A DNA stretch of 64,000 nt from Paenarthrobacter sp. GTDB taxonomy: Bacteria > Actinomycetota > Actinomycetes > Actinomycetales > Micrococcaceae. The position numbers and the translations under genes were made by a program. Positions 33,320 through 42,280 of the stretch are shown piece by piece. Where the stretch lies: assembly GCA_031179305.1 (NCBI GenBank), contig JAPSHX010000001.1, positions 1-64,000 on the forward strand, in the 5' to 3' direction. Below the pieces are notes generated by a model. It saw only the letters and a list, made by a program, of their open reading frames with translations, did not search any database and was not told where the DNA came from. Position 1 is the first letter of the stretch, and each line of letters starts with the position of its first letter.

Positions 33320-34984
33320 ATGTCCGATGACCTTGCCTTGACCGCCTTGGCGGCCTCCTCTTTTTCCTTGCCCGAGCTGCGCGACGGCCAACTCGCCGGC
33401 ATGACCGCCCTCGTAGAGGGGCGTGATGTCCTGGCTGTCATGCCCACCGGGTACGGAAAGTCTGCTATCTATCAAGTCGCAGCGCTGCACCTTTACAACC
33501 AAACGGGGCGGCCCGCCGTCGTCGTCTCTCCCCTCATCGCCTTACAGGAAGACCAACTGGACGGGTTGACTGACGATTTGGGTGAGGGCGCTGCCGTCGC
33601 CATCAATTCATCCCGAAGTGATTCAGAGGTGGAGGAAGCTTGGCGGGCAGCTGAGTCCGGCAAAGCGGTGTTCCTGTTCCTTGCCCCGGAGCAATTGGCC
33701 AAGCAGGAGACCGTGGAGCGTATCGCCAAGCTGGACATCACTATGTTCGTAGTGGACGAGGCACATTGCGTCTCCTCCTGGGGCCATGACTTCCGGCCGG
33801 ACTACCTCGAACTGGGCAATGTCCGCGAACGTCTGGGTAAGCCGCCGGTCATAGCACTCACCGCAACGGCGTCCCCACCTGTGCGTGACGAGATCGTGAA
33901 GCGGCTCGGCATGACAGAGCCGGCCGTCCTGGTTCGAGGTTTCGACCGCCCCAATATCAGCCTCGACGTTGTCCGGCACCAAGACGACAAAGGCAAGCGA
34001 CAAGCCGTGGTGGAACACGTCGCAGCGCTTGCCAAGGCGGAGGGCCTGGGGCTGTTGTACGCCGCCACCCGCAAGGACACTGAGAAGTACGCGGCCAAGC
34101 TGACAGAAGAAGGTCTTCGCGCAGAGGCTTACCATGCAGGCCGCACAGACACCGACCGGGAGAGCATCCATGACCAATTCCTGGATGACCAACTGGACGT
34201 AGTGGTTGCTACCACTGCCTTTGGCATGGGCATTGACAAACCTAATGTCCGGTTTGTGGTGCACGCGGATATTCCGGAGTCCCTGGACTCTTACTACCAG
34301 GAAATCGGCCGGGCCGGCCGCGATGGTGAACCGGCAGCTGCGATACTGCACTACCGTGCCGAGGACTTGGGGTTGCGAAAGTTCTTCGCAACCCACTCTC
34401 CGGACGCAGAGTCGCTCATGGCCGTCCTGCAAGTCATCAAGAACGCCGGCGCGCCTGCTCCGAAGACGGCCTTGGTGGAGCTCAGCGGTTTCCCTGCCCG
34501 CCGTGTCACGGCGCTGGTAAACCAGCTGGAGGAAGCCGGCGCGGTGACAACAGGTAAGCGCGGCACCCGACTCAGCTCCAAGGCCAAGCTGGCCACACTG
34601 GTGGACCGCGCCGTCGAGCTGGCTGAGGCGCGGCAGCGTGTGGACCAGTCGCGGCTCACCATGATGCGAGGTTATGCGGAGACGGATTCCTGCCGTCGCC
34701 AGTTCCTGCTGGGCTACTTTGGCGAGGACCTGCCGGAGCCTTGCGGCAACTGCGATGCCTGCGCTGAAATTCACGACGACGCCGGGCCGGGTTCCACCGG
34801 GCACCCCACCTCGGACGCAGAGAACCTGTTTCCGTTGCAGTCCACTGTGATCCACAAAGAATGGGGTCCGGGCCTGGTGATGCGGCATGAGGACGATGTC
34901 ATGACTGTTCTGTTCGAACAGGAGGGCTACAAGACCCTTTCGCGCACCGCCGTCGTTGAGCATGAATTGCTGAAGCTTGCTTAG
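33320..34984 (+). CDS. recQ: RecQ-family ATP-dependent DNA helicase
   Basis: A 554-residue superfamily-2 helicase. Walker A AVMPTGYGKSAIYQ (near residues 39-52), motif II VVDEAHCVSSWGHDFRPDY, motif III LTATASPPV, motif V ATTAFGMGIDKPNVRFVVH and motif VI YYQEIGRAGRDGEPA are all intact. The RecQ zinc site is present (CRRQF, then EPCGNCDAC) and a short C-terminal domain follows. It unwinds DNA during recombination repair. Its stop overlaps the next gene's stop on the other strand. Confidence 0.95.
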   Translation: MSDDLALTALAASSFSLPELRDGQLAGMTALVEGRDVLAVMPTGYGKSAIYQVAALHLYNQTGRPAVVVSPLIALQEDQLDGLTDDLGEGAAVAINSSRSDSEVEEAWRAAESGKAVFLFLAPEQLAKQETVERIAKLDITMFVVDEAHCVSSWGHDFRPDYLELGNVRERLGKPPVIALTATASPPVRDEIVKRLGMTEPAVLVRGFDRPNISLDVVRHQDDKGKRQAVVEHVAALAKAEGLGLLYAATRKDTEKYAAKLTEEGLRAEAYHAGRTDTDRESIHDQFLDDQLDVVVATTAFGMGIDKPNVRFVVHADIPESLDSYYQEIGRAGRDGEPAAAILHYRAEDLGLRKFFATHSPDAESLMAVLQVIKNAGAPAPKTALVELSGFPARRVTALVNQLEEAGAVTTGKRGTRLSSKAKLATLVDRAVELAEARQRVDQSRLTMMRGYAETDSCRRQFLLGYFGEDLPEPCGNCDACAEIHDDAGPGSTGHPTSDAENLFPLQSTVIHKEWGPGLVMRHEDDVMTVLFEQEGYKTLSRTAVVEHELLKLA

Positions 34985-35487
34985 GCGCGGGCCGGATGCA
35001 CGCCTGACTTTCCACGAAAGATCATCACCATCAGCAGTCCAGTCAAAGCCGTCCCGCTCACGAGATACAGCACCCCGCCCCAAGGAGAGTAATCGCCGCC
35101 GGATATGAAAAACGCGTCCGCCAAGGCCATTCCGGCGGAGAAGGACGCGAAGAAATATATAGGTGCGCCGAGCACCAAGATCAAGAGCTGGAGAATCACA
35201 ACGGTTCTCATCCGTGAGATAACGCGTCTTGCAGTCAGCAAAACCACAAGGGCACCAAGAACCGATCCAATGCTTGACCATGTCAACACCGCAGCCAACG
35301 AAATTGACTCGTTGCGTCGGGCCAAGCCCTGATGTATCTCGTCCAGGGTGGCGCCCGGAATAGCGGCGAGAGGGTTCCACACCAGGATCTGCAACGCCGC
35401 GCAGAGTGCATAAGCCGCTATTGCGAGCAGCCCAACGAGGCTTACGATCACACGCGATGATTGAGTGCTGCTTCCTCTAGTCCCCAT
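34981..35487 (-). CDS. Four-helix membrane protein, unknown function
   Basis: A 168-residue protein with four predicted membrane helices (about 13-35, 63-85, 95-115 and 135-157). No catalytic motif is visible. It lies tail to tail with recQ and overlaps it by 4 nt. I do not recognise the family; a role as an integral membrane protein is all the sequence shows. Confidence 0.65.
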   Translation of the reverse strand: MGTRGSSTQSSRVIVSLVGLLAIAAYALCAALQILVWNPLAAIPGATLDEIHQGLARRNESISLAAVLTWSSIGSVLGALVVLLTARRVISRMRTVVILQLLILVLGAPIYFFASFSAGMALADAFFISGGDYSPWGGVLYLVSGTALTGLLMVMIFRGKSGVHPARA

Positions 35488-35505
35488 GGAGGCAGCCTAG
35501 GGGAA

Positions 35506-36423
35506 TCAGGTATTGAGCTCCAGCATGAGGGCGGGCAGTTCGTCAGCGAGCTCCCGGGCCAGGAAACCCAGGGGGCCGAGCTTGCTCGCTAGCCGGTCGG
35601 CGGCGGCCGCGTGAAGATGAGTCCCCCAGCAAGCGGCTTGGGCATCGCTGGTACCGCGCGCCCGGAGCCCGGCGATGGCCCCCGCCAAAACATCGCCGCT
35701 TCCCGATGTTCCCAGGCCACCGTAGCCCGTGGTGATCTTCCACAGAGTCGAGTCTTCCAGGGAACCCGGAGTCGCGATGTATCCCTGGCAACTAACCACC
35801 GCATCAAATCGCCGGGCGACCTCAGCAACATCAGCCCCCAGATCCTCCACGTCCCTGCCCAGGAGAATTCCTGTTTCTGTGGGGTTCGGAGTCAGGATCA
35901 GCCGGCCACGCCACGGTCCCAAGTCGTCCTTGATCTTCACCAACCCGCCCAAGGCGTAGGCATCAAGAACGACGGCGGGAGCTCCGCCGTCGTCCGTGGC
36001 ACCGCGGGGTTCCTCCCGCTCCAGCAGCGCTCGCAGCAGCGATTCGGCGAGTTCGGGATCATCCAAACCCGGGCCGACCAGCACGGCGTCGGCCCGTTCC
36101 AGGTAGGACGAGATCCGGTCCAACCCTTCACCTGTCACGGACCCGTCGGCGGTCTCGGGCAGGGCGATTGAGCCGCACTCCGGCAGTGCAACTCCAACTT
36201 GCACGGCTACGGATTCGGCCACGGCCAAGGTAATTTTCCCCGCCCCCGCACGAAGGGCTGCGGTCCCGGCGAGCAAAGCCGCGCCAGGGGTCGCCCGGGC
36301 TCCACCAATGACCAACACTGCACCGCGTGAGTACTTGTCTTCTCCGGGCGCCGGTAGCGGCCAATCACGCAGAAGCGACGGTGTCACCAGTGTGGGTGCG
36401 TTGGAATCACTGTGGGTGGACAC
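35506..36423 (-). CDS. nnrD: ADP-dependent NAD(P)H-hydrate dehydratase
   Basis: A 305-residue YjeF C-terminal (ribokinase-like) enzyme that repairs hydrated NAD(P)H using ADP. Motifs: GAVLVIGGARATPGAALLAG near the start, AVLVGPGLDD, LTPNPTETGILLGR, and the substrate/catalytic loop GYGGLGTSGSGDVLAGAIAG. No NnrE epimerase domain is fused. GGGAG at 36430-36434 lies 6 nt before a GTG at 36423 but directly abuts the ATG at 36429, so GTG is preferred. It overlaps the upstream phosphatase gene by 17 nt. Confidence 0.9.
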   Translation of the reverse strand: MSTHSDSNAPTLVTPSLLRDWPLPAPGEDKYSRGAVLVIGGARATPGAALLAGTAALRAGAGKITLAVAESVAVQVGVALPECGSIALPETADGSVTGEGLDRISSYLERADAVLVGPGLDDPELAESLLRALLEREEPRGATDDGGAPAVVLDAYALGGLVKIKDDLGPWRGRLILTPNPTETGILLGRDVEDLGADVAEVARRFDAVVSCQGYIATPGSLEDSTLWKITTGYGGLGTSGSGDVLAGAIAGLRARGTSDAQAACWGTHLHAAAADRLASKLGPLGFLARELADELPALMLELNT

Positions 36424-37183
36424 TGGCATCTCCCGCGTGTTCCGTGACAGTGACACCCTGTTCCGTAAGGTGGTCAGCCACATTGAAGCTCTCCAGTTCC
36501 CAAGGCCCCGCGCCCGAAGGCCGCACGTACCGGGTGATGGATGCATTCAGCACTGATGTCGTTGCCGCAAGGTCCAGGATTTCCTGCTCGGACATGCCTT
36601 CCAGGACATAGCGGACCAGCAGGATGACGGCGTCGTGGCAGACCAGCATCACCCGGTGCCCTGTTCCCAGGGTGTTGAGCTCATCCAGGATGGAACGAAG
36701 GCGGAGTGCGACGTCGGCCCACGATTCACCACCGGGCGGCCTGTAGTAGAGCTTGCCCAGCCACAGCCGCCGCTCGGCTTCGTCCGGATATCGGGTCTCC
36801 ACGCCTAATCGTGTAAGCCGGTCCAGAATGCCTAATTCCCGGTCGCGGAGGCGTTCATCGGTGAGTACTTTCACGGGCCAGCCGGCGGTCTCAACAGCGA
36901 TTTCCGCGGTCTGCCGGGCCCGCGCGTAGGGGGAGGAGACAACTGCATCCGGGCGGAGTTCATCGGCGATCCGGGCCAACGCCGTACCCAATGCTTTAGC
37001 CTGGTCCCGTCCGGTGCCTGATAGGTTCACATCAGCATCCCTGGCCGGAACATCGATCACTTCGGCTCCAGCCAAGCGAGCCTCCGTCGCGGCCACGTTG
37101 CCTTCGCTCTCGCCGTGCCGGACCAGGAGCAACTCCACAGCGCCGGCCTCCTGCACTGCGTCCGTCAGCCCGTCCTCATTCAC
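36407..37183 (-). CDS. Histidine phosphatase family (phosphoglycerate mutase-like) protein
   Basis: A 258-residue protein of the histidine phosphatase superfamily. The phosphohistidine motif is LLLVRHGESEGN, SSPYARARQTAE is the conserved second arm, and VMLVCHDAVILLVRYVL holds the second catalytic His. It may be a small-molecule phosphatase or mutase; the substrate is unknown. GAAAGG touches the first in-frame GTG (37192) but is 9 nt from the GTG at 37183, so the latter is preferred. It is co-transcribed with nnrD. Confidence 0.85.
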   Translation of the reverse strand: MNEDGLTDAVQEAGAVELLLVRHGESEGNVAATEARLAGAEVIDVPARDADVNLSGTGRDQAKALGTALARIADELRPDAVVSSPYARARQTAEIAVETAGWPVKVLTDERLRDRELGILDRLTRLGVETRYPDEAERRLWLGKLYYRPPGGESWADVALRLRSILDELNTLGTGHRVMLVCHDAVILLVRYVLEGMSEQEILDLAATTSVLNASITRYVRPSGAGPWELESFNVADHLTEQGVTVTEHAGDASVHPQ

Positions 37184-37316
37184 AAAGATCACCCTTTCGC
37201 GTGCGTCGCCGAATGCAGAACACTACCCACTGCGTACCCACAGGGCCAGAAGATAAACGCTCGACGGCGATCGCGAACCCCTGTTGTCAGGAGGTGGAGT
37301 GAAGTAAGTTGCTCGC

Positions 37317-38612
37317 ATGGAGGACTCATACCCAGTCATCATTGTCGGTGCCGGATTCGCGGGCGTAGCAGCAGCCAAGGAGCTCGGGCGTAAGGGTGTT
37401 CGCGTCTTGCTGATCGACTCGAACAACTATCACCAGTTCCAGCCGCTCCTTTACCAAGTGGCGACATCGCAAATTGGAGTGTCAGCCATCGCCAGGCCGC
37501 TTCGTTCGGTTTTCCGCCGGTACAAAACAGTCAAGGTTCTGACGTCGAAGGTGGAATCCGTTAGCGCCGCTGAAAGAGTGGTCAGGACTGCTGATGGTCG
37601 CGTCATGCGTGCCGATATCCTGGTCATCGCGGTCGGGGCGGTCCCGAACTTCTTCAACACGCCCGGCGCGGAAGAGCATGCCTTTCCGCTGTATTCGGTC
37701 ACCGATGCTACGAGGCTTGGGACAGGCCTAACCCGGTTGTTGGACCAGGCTGACAGAAACCCCGACGGGTCTGTGGATGTCGTTGTGGTGGGAGGCGGGC
37801 CCACTGGTGTTGAAACGGCTGGAGCAATGGCCGAAAACGTCAAATACGTTGTGAGCAAGTACTTCTCGCCGGAGCTGGCAGCGCGCTGTCGGGTGCATCT
37901 GGTGGACATGGTTCCCAGTGTCCTGAACATGTTTTCCAAGAAGTCCCAAAGCTACGCCACTGATCATTTGAAGAAGGTGGGCGTCCGACTCCACATGGGA
38001 GTGGGCGTGACCGAAGTCCGGCAGGACGGGGTGACTTTGGCGGATGGGAGTTCTGTACCCGGGCAAATCGTGGTGTGGGCCGGCGGCCTGAAAGCGGGCG
38101 ACCTCATTGCCGGATCGGGTCTTGCCCAGGGGAGAGGCGGGCGTATCGATGTCCGGCCTGACTTGACTGCCCCCGAGCCGGAAGGCGTCTACGTCATTGG
38201 AGATGCAGCCAACATCACGGATTCAACGGGCGCAAAACTGCCGCAACTGGGTTCGGTCGCTCAGCAGGCCGGAAAATGGGCGGCGAAGAACATCCTCGCG
38301 GAGCTCAGTGGTGGCAGCCGGACGCCTTTCCGTTATGTGGATAAAGGCTATATGGCGATGGTGGGGCGCGGCGCCGCCGTGGCTGAACTGGGTCGCAAAC
38401 GCCTCCAGTTGCAAGGCATCTTTGCCTTCCTGTCCTGGCTTTTGGTGCACCTCGCGCTGTTGTCCGGGATCCAACAAAAGATCCGGGCCTTGTTCTCCTG
38501 GCTCAACGGTTACCTCCTCCACAGCCCTGCGCAGGTAGTGGTCAGCGGCCCGATTGAGAAGGAACCAACGGAACAGGATCCGCCAGGTACATTGCCTTCA
38601 AAGGAGGCTTGA
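37317..38612 (+). CDS. ndh: Type II NADH:quinone dehydrogenase (NDH-2)
   Basis: A 431-residue FAD enzyme with two dinucleotide folds. The FAD site is VIIVGAGFAGVAAAKELG (residues 8-25), followed by NYHQFQPLLYQVAT, a signature of NDH-2. The NADH site is VVVVGGGPTGVETAGAMA and the second FAD segment is GVYVIGDAANI. The C-terminal ~60 residues include a hydrophobic/amphipathic stretch for membrane contact (GIFAFLSWLLVHLALLSG). It feeds electrons to menaquinone without pumping protons. Confidence 0.9.
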   Translation: MEDSYPVIIVGAGFAGVAAAKELGRKGVRVLLIDSNNYHQFQPLLYQVATSQIGVSAIARPLRSVFRRYKTVKVLTSKVESVSAAERVVRTADGRVMRADILVIAVGAVPNFFNTPGAEEHAFPLYSVTDATRLGTGLTRLLDQADRNPDGSVDVVVVGGGPTGVETAGAMAENVKYVVSKYFSPELAARCRVHLVDMVPSVLNMFSKKSQSYATDHLKKVGVRLHMGVGVTEVRQDGVTLADGSSVPGQIVVWAGGLKAGDLIAGSGLAQGRGGRIDVRPDLTAPEPEGVYVIGDAANITDSTGAKLPQLGSVAQQAGKWAAKNILAELSGGSRTPFRYVDKGYMAMVGRGAAVAELGRKRLQLQGIFAFLSWLLVHLALLSGIQQKIRALFSWLNGYLLHSPAQVVVSGPIEKEPTEQDPPGTLPSKEA

Positions 38613-38882
38613 CGAGGACTCGTTTTTGTAAGTCCTGTGGGCCAAAATTGCGTGGGCAACAAGAAGTATGCCGGCCAAGGCAAGCGGGAATACGTGCAGG
38701 GGGATGGACAGCAGGATCAACAGCACTCCGACGGCGGCTTCCATGACGTCGCGGATACGGGGTTGAACAGGACCGGGTACGGGAACCCCGGATTCCAATT
38801 GCCGCGCCAAATGCGGGTCTTGGATGAAGAGCTCGCGCTCAAGCTGCTGCAGTACTTTGCGCTCCCTTTCTGAAAGTGGCAT
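38598..38882 (-). CDS. DUF3040 small membrane protein
   Basis: A 94-residue protein of the actinobacterial DUF3040 family. The N-terminus MPLSERERKVLQQLERELF is diagnostic and is followed by DPHLARQLE. One hydrophobic region (about 50-80) can form two short membrane helices. AGGAGG lies 8 nt before the ATG. It is tail to tail with ndh, overlapping by 15 nt. Function unknown. Confidence 0.85.
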   Translation of the reverse strand: MPLSERERKVLQQLERELFIQDPHLARQLESGVPVPGPVQPRIRDVMEAAVGVLLILLSIPLHVFPLALAGILLVAHAILAHRTYKNESSSSLL

Positions 38883-38973
38883 GGGAGATCCTCCTAAGCG
38901 CTACGGCTCCTTTGTGCGGTTGGCGGGTCAGCTGGTTTCGCAGGCGAACCTGATTTCCAGTGACTCGATAAGC

Positions 38974-38985
38974 TAAGCATGCTTA
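38974..38985. promoter_or_regulatory. 12-bp palindrome upstream of the YqeY-like gene
   Basis: TAAGCATGCTTA is a perfect palindrome in the 257-bp gap between the divergent DUF3040 and YqeY-like genes. It may be an operator; the cognate regulator is not evident. The rest of this gap shows nothing else clear. Confidence 0.4.
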
Positions 38986-39139
38986 CTATTCAGATTTCAA
39001 GCATAAATTTGGCTGCGGCAACGAGCTTGTATTGCCGACTGCTTGGACGCTTTGGGGGCTGGGTTCGTGCCGAGGGAGACCCGCTTGAGCGCCCAAGCTG
39101 GGAAGATGGCAGGAGGAACCCCGAACAAGGAGCAACATC

Positions 39140-39601
39140 ATGACACTCAAAGAGCGCTTGAAAGCCGACGTCGTCGACCACATGAAGGCAGGCAACAAGA
39201 CCGCCCTTACCACTGTCCGCAACGTGCTGGGCGAAATTACTACCCGCGAGAAGTCCGGGAAGACGCCGATCGAGTTGGACGACGCCCAGGTGACATCACT
39301 GCTCCAAAAGGAAGCCGCCAAGCGCAGGGACACAGCCCGCATCTACACGGAGGCCGGCGAAACCGACCGTGCAGCCGCCGAAGTTGCTGAGGCTGAAATC
39401 ATCGAGGCTTACCTGCCGAAGGCCCTCACCCGGGAAGAAGTAGAGGCAATCGTCGACGACGCCATCGCGGCACTGAAGGCTGATGGCCAAGAGCTTTCCA
39501 TGCGTTCCATCGGAGCCGTCATGAAGCCCGTCACCGCCAAGGTTGCAGGACGTTTTGACGGCAAGACTGTCAGTGAGATCGTGCGCGGACGCTTGGCGTA
39601 G
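39140..39601 (+). CDS. GatB/YqeY domain-containing protein
   Basis: A 153-residue YqeY-like protein, related to the tail domain of GatB that contacts tRNA. Typical features are MTLKERLKADVVDHMKAGNKTALTTVRNVLGEI, the helical EAYLPKALTREEVEAIV middle and the MGAVMKPVTAKVAGRFDGK-type end (seen as AVMKPVTAKVAGRFDGK). AAGGAG precedes the ATG. It may take part in tRNA-dependent amidation or in stress responses; the precise role is not known. Confidence 0.9.
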   Translation: MTLKERLKADVVDHMKAGNKTALTTVRNVLGEITTREKSGKTPIELDDAQVTSLLQKEAAKRRDTARIYTEAGETDRAAAEVAEAEIIEAYLPKALTREEVEAIVDDAIAALKADGQELSMRSIGAVMKPVTAKVAGRFDGKTVSEIVRGRLA

Positions 39602-39606
39602 CGAGC

Positions 39607-40338
39607 TCAACTGACCCCCAGCAGCCACCGCAAAGTGTCAGCATTCCGCACAGCGTTACCACCGCCGTCGTTGTTGAAGTAGGCGTAGACATCCTTGCCG
39701 GAGCCCTCCCACTCGCGAACCCGGTCCGCCCACCATTGGAGATCGTCATCGGAGTAGGAGCCGCCGTACAGGTGCTCATGGTCCGGGCCGTGCAGTCGGA
39801 TGTACACGAATGGTGCGGTGGCCCGGAGGATGCACGGCAGATGGGCACCACTCATGATGCAGTAGGCGGCACCTCGGCGTTCCAGCAAGGCGTAGACGTC
39901 CGGGTGGTCCCAGCTGTCATGGCGAAACTCGACGGCGATGCGAATCCACTGCGGAACGGTTGCCAGGAAGTAGTCGAGTCGGGCGTCGTCGCGTTCAAAA
40001 TCGGGTGGGAGCTGCGCCAGAAGCACAGCCCTCTTATCGCCGAGTACGTGCCAGCAGCGGACGATCCGTTCTACCCAAACTTCCGGACTGTATAGCTTCT
40101 TGCCGTGCGTGAGACCCCGTGGCGCTTTCACTGACATGGCAAAGCCGGGCGGGAGCCGCTCCCTCCAACTCGCGAAGGACGTGTCGCGAGGCCATCGGTA
40201 GAAACTCGCATTCAGCTCCACCGTGTTGAATCGCGCTGTGTAGTGGGCCAGGCGCTTGGCTGCAGGAAGGCCGGGGGGATACAACACGTTCTCCCAATGG
40301 TCGTAGCTCCAGCCCGAGGTGCCGATGTGGATGCCCAT
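39607..40338 (-). CDS. DUF72-family protein
   Basis: A 243-residue TIM-barrel protein of the DUF72 family. The N-terminus IGTSGWSYDHWENVLYPPGLP is diagnostic, with FNTVELNASFYRWP and FAMSVKAPRGLTHGKKL following, and the end has YVYFNNDGGGNAVRNA-type residues (seen as VYAYFNNDGGGNAV). Function is not established. Tail to tail with the YqeY-like gene (5-bp gap). Confidence 0.88.
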   Translation of the reverse strand: MGIHIGTSGWSYDHWENVLYPPGLPAAKRLAHYTARFNTVELNASFYRWPRDTSFASWRERLPPGFAMSVKAPRGLTHGKKLYSPEVWVERIVRCWHVLGDKRAVLLAQLPPDFERDDARLDYFLATVPQWIRIAVEFRHDSWDHPDVYALLERRGAAYCIMSGAHLPCILRATAPFVYIRLHGPDHEHLYGGSYSDDDLQWWADRVREWEGSGKDVYAYFNNDGGGNAVRNADTLRWLLGVS

Positions 40339-40741
40339 GAAGTGGATGGTAGCTGGTTATTCTCCAGCCGGGGGCGGGCGGCTGGCAGGACTAGCGCCGC
40401 CCGGTAGACCTCGCCATCAAAGCTTGGAGGTCTTCGGCAACCTTGGCTACCTCTCGCTGCCTGACGCTTCTTGCTCGTTCCTGTCGGTGTGTTGCGGGCA
40501 TGGCTGGTCGATGGGTGCTGCGGGTTTGGCGGTGGATTTGCGGATCCCGAACAGGAGCGTCAACGGTGACGGTGCCCTGGAGCGGATCGTGGAAGAGAGG
40601 GAAGTTCATAGTCCCTGATCCTGACAGAAGCACCCCGATGCCGATATGGACAGGTGCATACGGTAGCTGGGGGCTGCTGTGCAGATGTCCATCGATCGCA
40701 CTAAGTTCGGGCAGACGGCCTCCGGCCCGGCCGTGCCGGAC
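40339..40741. other. 403-bp gap without a supported gene
   Basis: It lies between the DUF72 start and the MarR stop, both on the minus strand, so it should hold the DUF72 promoter. The short frames in it show no domain, no ribosome site and atypical composition. I see no hairpin of note. Confidence 0.6.
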
Positions 40742-41200
40742 CTAACCCCACAGCGCCTTCTTCAGCAGGGCCCTCAGCTGTACGTTCTCTTCCTCACTAA
40801 GCGCCGCGAGCTGGGTCTCCTCGCACACTTCCAATGCCGCCCGTGCCTTGTTGTGGATCCGCCGGCCCTCGGTTGTGGAGACGATGATCTTGGCTCGTCG
40901 ATCCTGCTTGCCTTGCGCTCGTTTAACCAGCCCGCGGTGTTCGAGGTCATCGACGAGGCTGACCACCTGGCTGGGATCCAGGCTGAGGAAATCGGCGAGC
41001 TCACGCTGGGTGGGTTCCAGCCCGCTGCACGCGAGAGTCAGTACGGAGAAAGACCGCTCCCGGAGGCCGTAATCAGCCAGTGCCTTGTTGTTCAGGAGTG
41101 AACCTGTGGCGTGCAGTTTGGCCAGCAACAGGCCCACATCACTGCCGATTTTTGCTGCGGCAAGGCGCGGGGTTTCCACTTCGGTGCTTTGCGGGCCCAT
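40742..41200 (-). CDS. couR: MarR-family regulator of the hydroxycinnamate (cou-like) cluster
   Basis: A 152-residue MarR protein. The winged helix is TQRELADFLSLDPSQVVSLVDDLEHRGLVKR, followed by the wing QDRRAKIIVSTTEGRRI. It is divergent from the catabolic operon, and a palindrome at 41241-41261 lies between them. In other bacteria CouR is a MarR repressor that releases DNA on binding p-coumaroyl-CoA; the same role is inferred here from gene order. The ATG at 41200 has a GGAG site, preferred over 41227. Confidence 0.75.
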   Translation of the reverse strand: MGPQSTEVETPRLAAAKIGSDVGLLLAKLHATGSLLNNKALADYGLRERSFSVLTLACSGLEPTQRELADFLSLDPSQVVSLVDDLEHRGLVKRAQGKQDRRAKIIVSTTEGRRIHNKARAALEVCEETQLAALSEEENVQLRALLKKALWG

Positions 41201-41240
41201 GACAACTCCAATAGTAATGAAAAACAATCGTTGACTTTTT

Positions 41241-41261
41241 CAATGATCCGTATTCTCATTG
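41241..41261. promoter_or_regulatory. Putative MarR/CouR operator
   Basis: CAATGA (41241-41246) and TCATTG (41256-41261) form an inverted repeat with a 9-bp spacer. It lies 40 bp from the marR start and overlaps a likely promoter (TTGACT at 41231) of the catabolic operon. Confidence 0.5.
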
Positions 41262-41339
41262 ATCATGACAAGGATCTCACGATGCAGTGGGATCGGCCTC
41301 ACCGGCCCCAGCCGGTTACTGCATGCTAAGGAGCACGCC

Positions 41340-42278
41340 ATGAGCTTGAACGGCAAGGTTGCAATCGTCACTGGAAGTGGACAGGGTCTTGGACTCGCTT
41401 ACGCGAGGGAGCTCGCCCGCCAGGGTGCCGCCGTCGTGGTTAATGACGTGAACGCTGAGACTGCTGCGGAGGCTGTTGCGCAGATTGAGGCCGACGGCGG
41501 CCGGGCCACCGCCGTGGTGGTTCCGGTGGGTTCGACGAAGGCTGCGAAGGCTCTGGTGGCGGGTGCTGTTGAGGCGTTCGGCCGCTTGGACATTCTGGTC
41601 ACGAACGCCGGAATCCTGCGGGATAAGAGCTTGTTGAAGATGACTGATGAGGATTTTGACCTGGTCATCAACGTGCACTTGAAGGGCACGTTCACCTGTG
41701 TTCGAGAGGCGTTTGCGTACTTCAAGGAAAACAACGTTGCGGGCAGGATCATCACCATCGGTTCGCCGACCGGCCAGCGCGGCACCTTTGGGCAGACCAA
41801 TTACGCTGCCGCCAAGGCCGGGATCGTGGGAATGGTCCGGACCTGGGCCCTGGAAATGAAGAAAGCCGGGGTGACGGTGAACTCCGTAATCCCGGTCGCG
41901 GCCACGGCGATGACCAAGACCGTCCCGTATTTCCAGAAGGCCGTGGAAGCGGAAGAGCGTGGCGAGGCTATGCCCTCCTTCTTCCGCCACGATCTTGGCT
42001 TCGGAACAGCCGACGACGTTGCCGGGCTGATTGCCTTCCTTGCCTCTGACGCGGCTGCCGGCATCACGGGCCAGGCGATTGGTGCCGGTGGGGACCGGTT
42101 GCAGGTCTGGACGCACCCGACGCCGGCGAGCACCGAGTACCGCGAGGGTGGCTGGAGCTACGAGGCGCTGCAGGAAAACGCAGGCTCGCTGTTTGCACCG
42201 GGGACGTTACAGAGCTTTGGGGAGGAATTCCTGCCGCTGCCCGCCGAACTGCAACCGGAACCGGCCGAGGCTCGCTAA
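41340..42278 (+). CDS. couN: SDR 3-hydroxyacyl-CoA dehydrogenase (CouN-like)
   Basis: A 312-residue short-chain dehydrogenase. The NAD(P) site is VTGSGQGLGLAYARELA, NAGILRDKSLLKM follows, and the catalytic Ser and Tyr-x-x-x-Lys are in GSPTGQRGTFGQTNYAAAK. The C-terminus is extended by ~60 residues relative to a minimal SDR, as in multifunctional-enzyme-like dehydrogenases. It should oxidise the 3-hydroxyphenylpropionyl-CoA-type intermediate (3-hydroxyacyl-CoA) to the beta-keto thioester. AAGGAG precedes the ATG at 41340. It is first in the cou-like operon, 2 nt before couO. Confidence 0.78.
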   Translation: MSLNGKVAIVTGSGQGLGLAYARELARQGAAVVVNDVNAETAAEAVAQIEADGGRATAVVVPVGSTKAAKALVAGAVEAFGRLDILVTNAGILRDKSLLKMTDEDFDLVINVHLKGTFTCVREAFAYFKENNVAGRIITIGSPTGQRGTFGQTNYAAAKAGIVGMVRTWALEMKKAGVTVNSVIPVAATAMTKTVPYFQKAVEAEERGEAMPSFFRHDLGFGTADDVAGLIAFLASDAAAGITGQAIGAGGDRLQVWTHPTPASTEYREGGWSYEALQENAGSLFAPGTLQSFGEEFLPLPAELQPEPAEAR

Positions 42279-42280
42279 CC

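Noticed and set aside
33623..35380. 585-residue ORF on the minus strand
   Set aside because: It lies antisense to recQ, whose motifs are all intact; antisense open frames are common in high-GC DNA and this one has no domain.
40319..40745. Several short frames in the gap before the MarR gene
   Set aside because: No ribosome sites, no homology that I recognise and no shared direction with neighbours; treated as non-coding.
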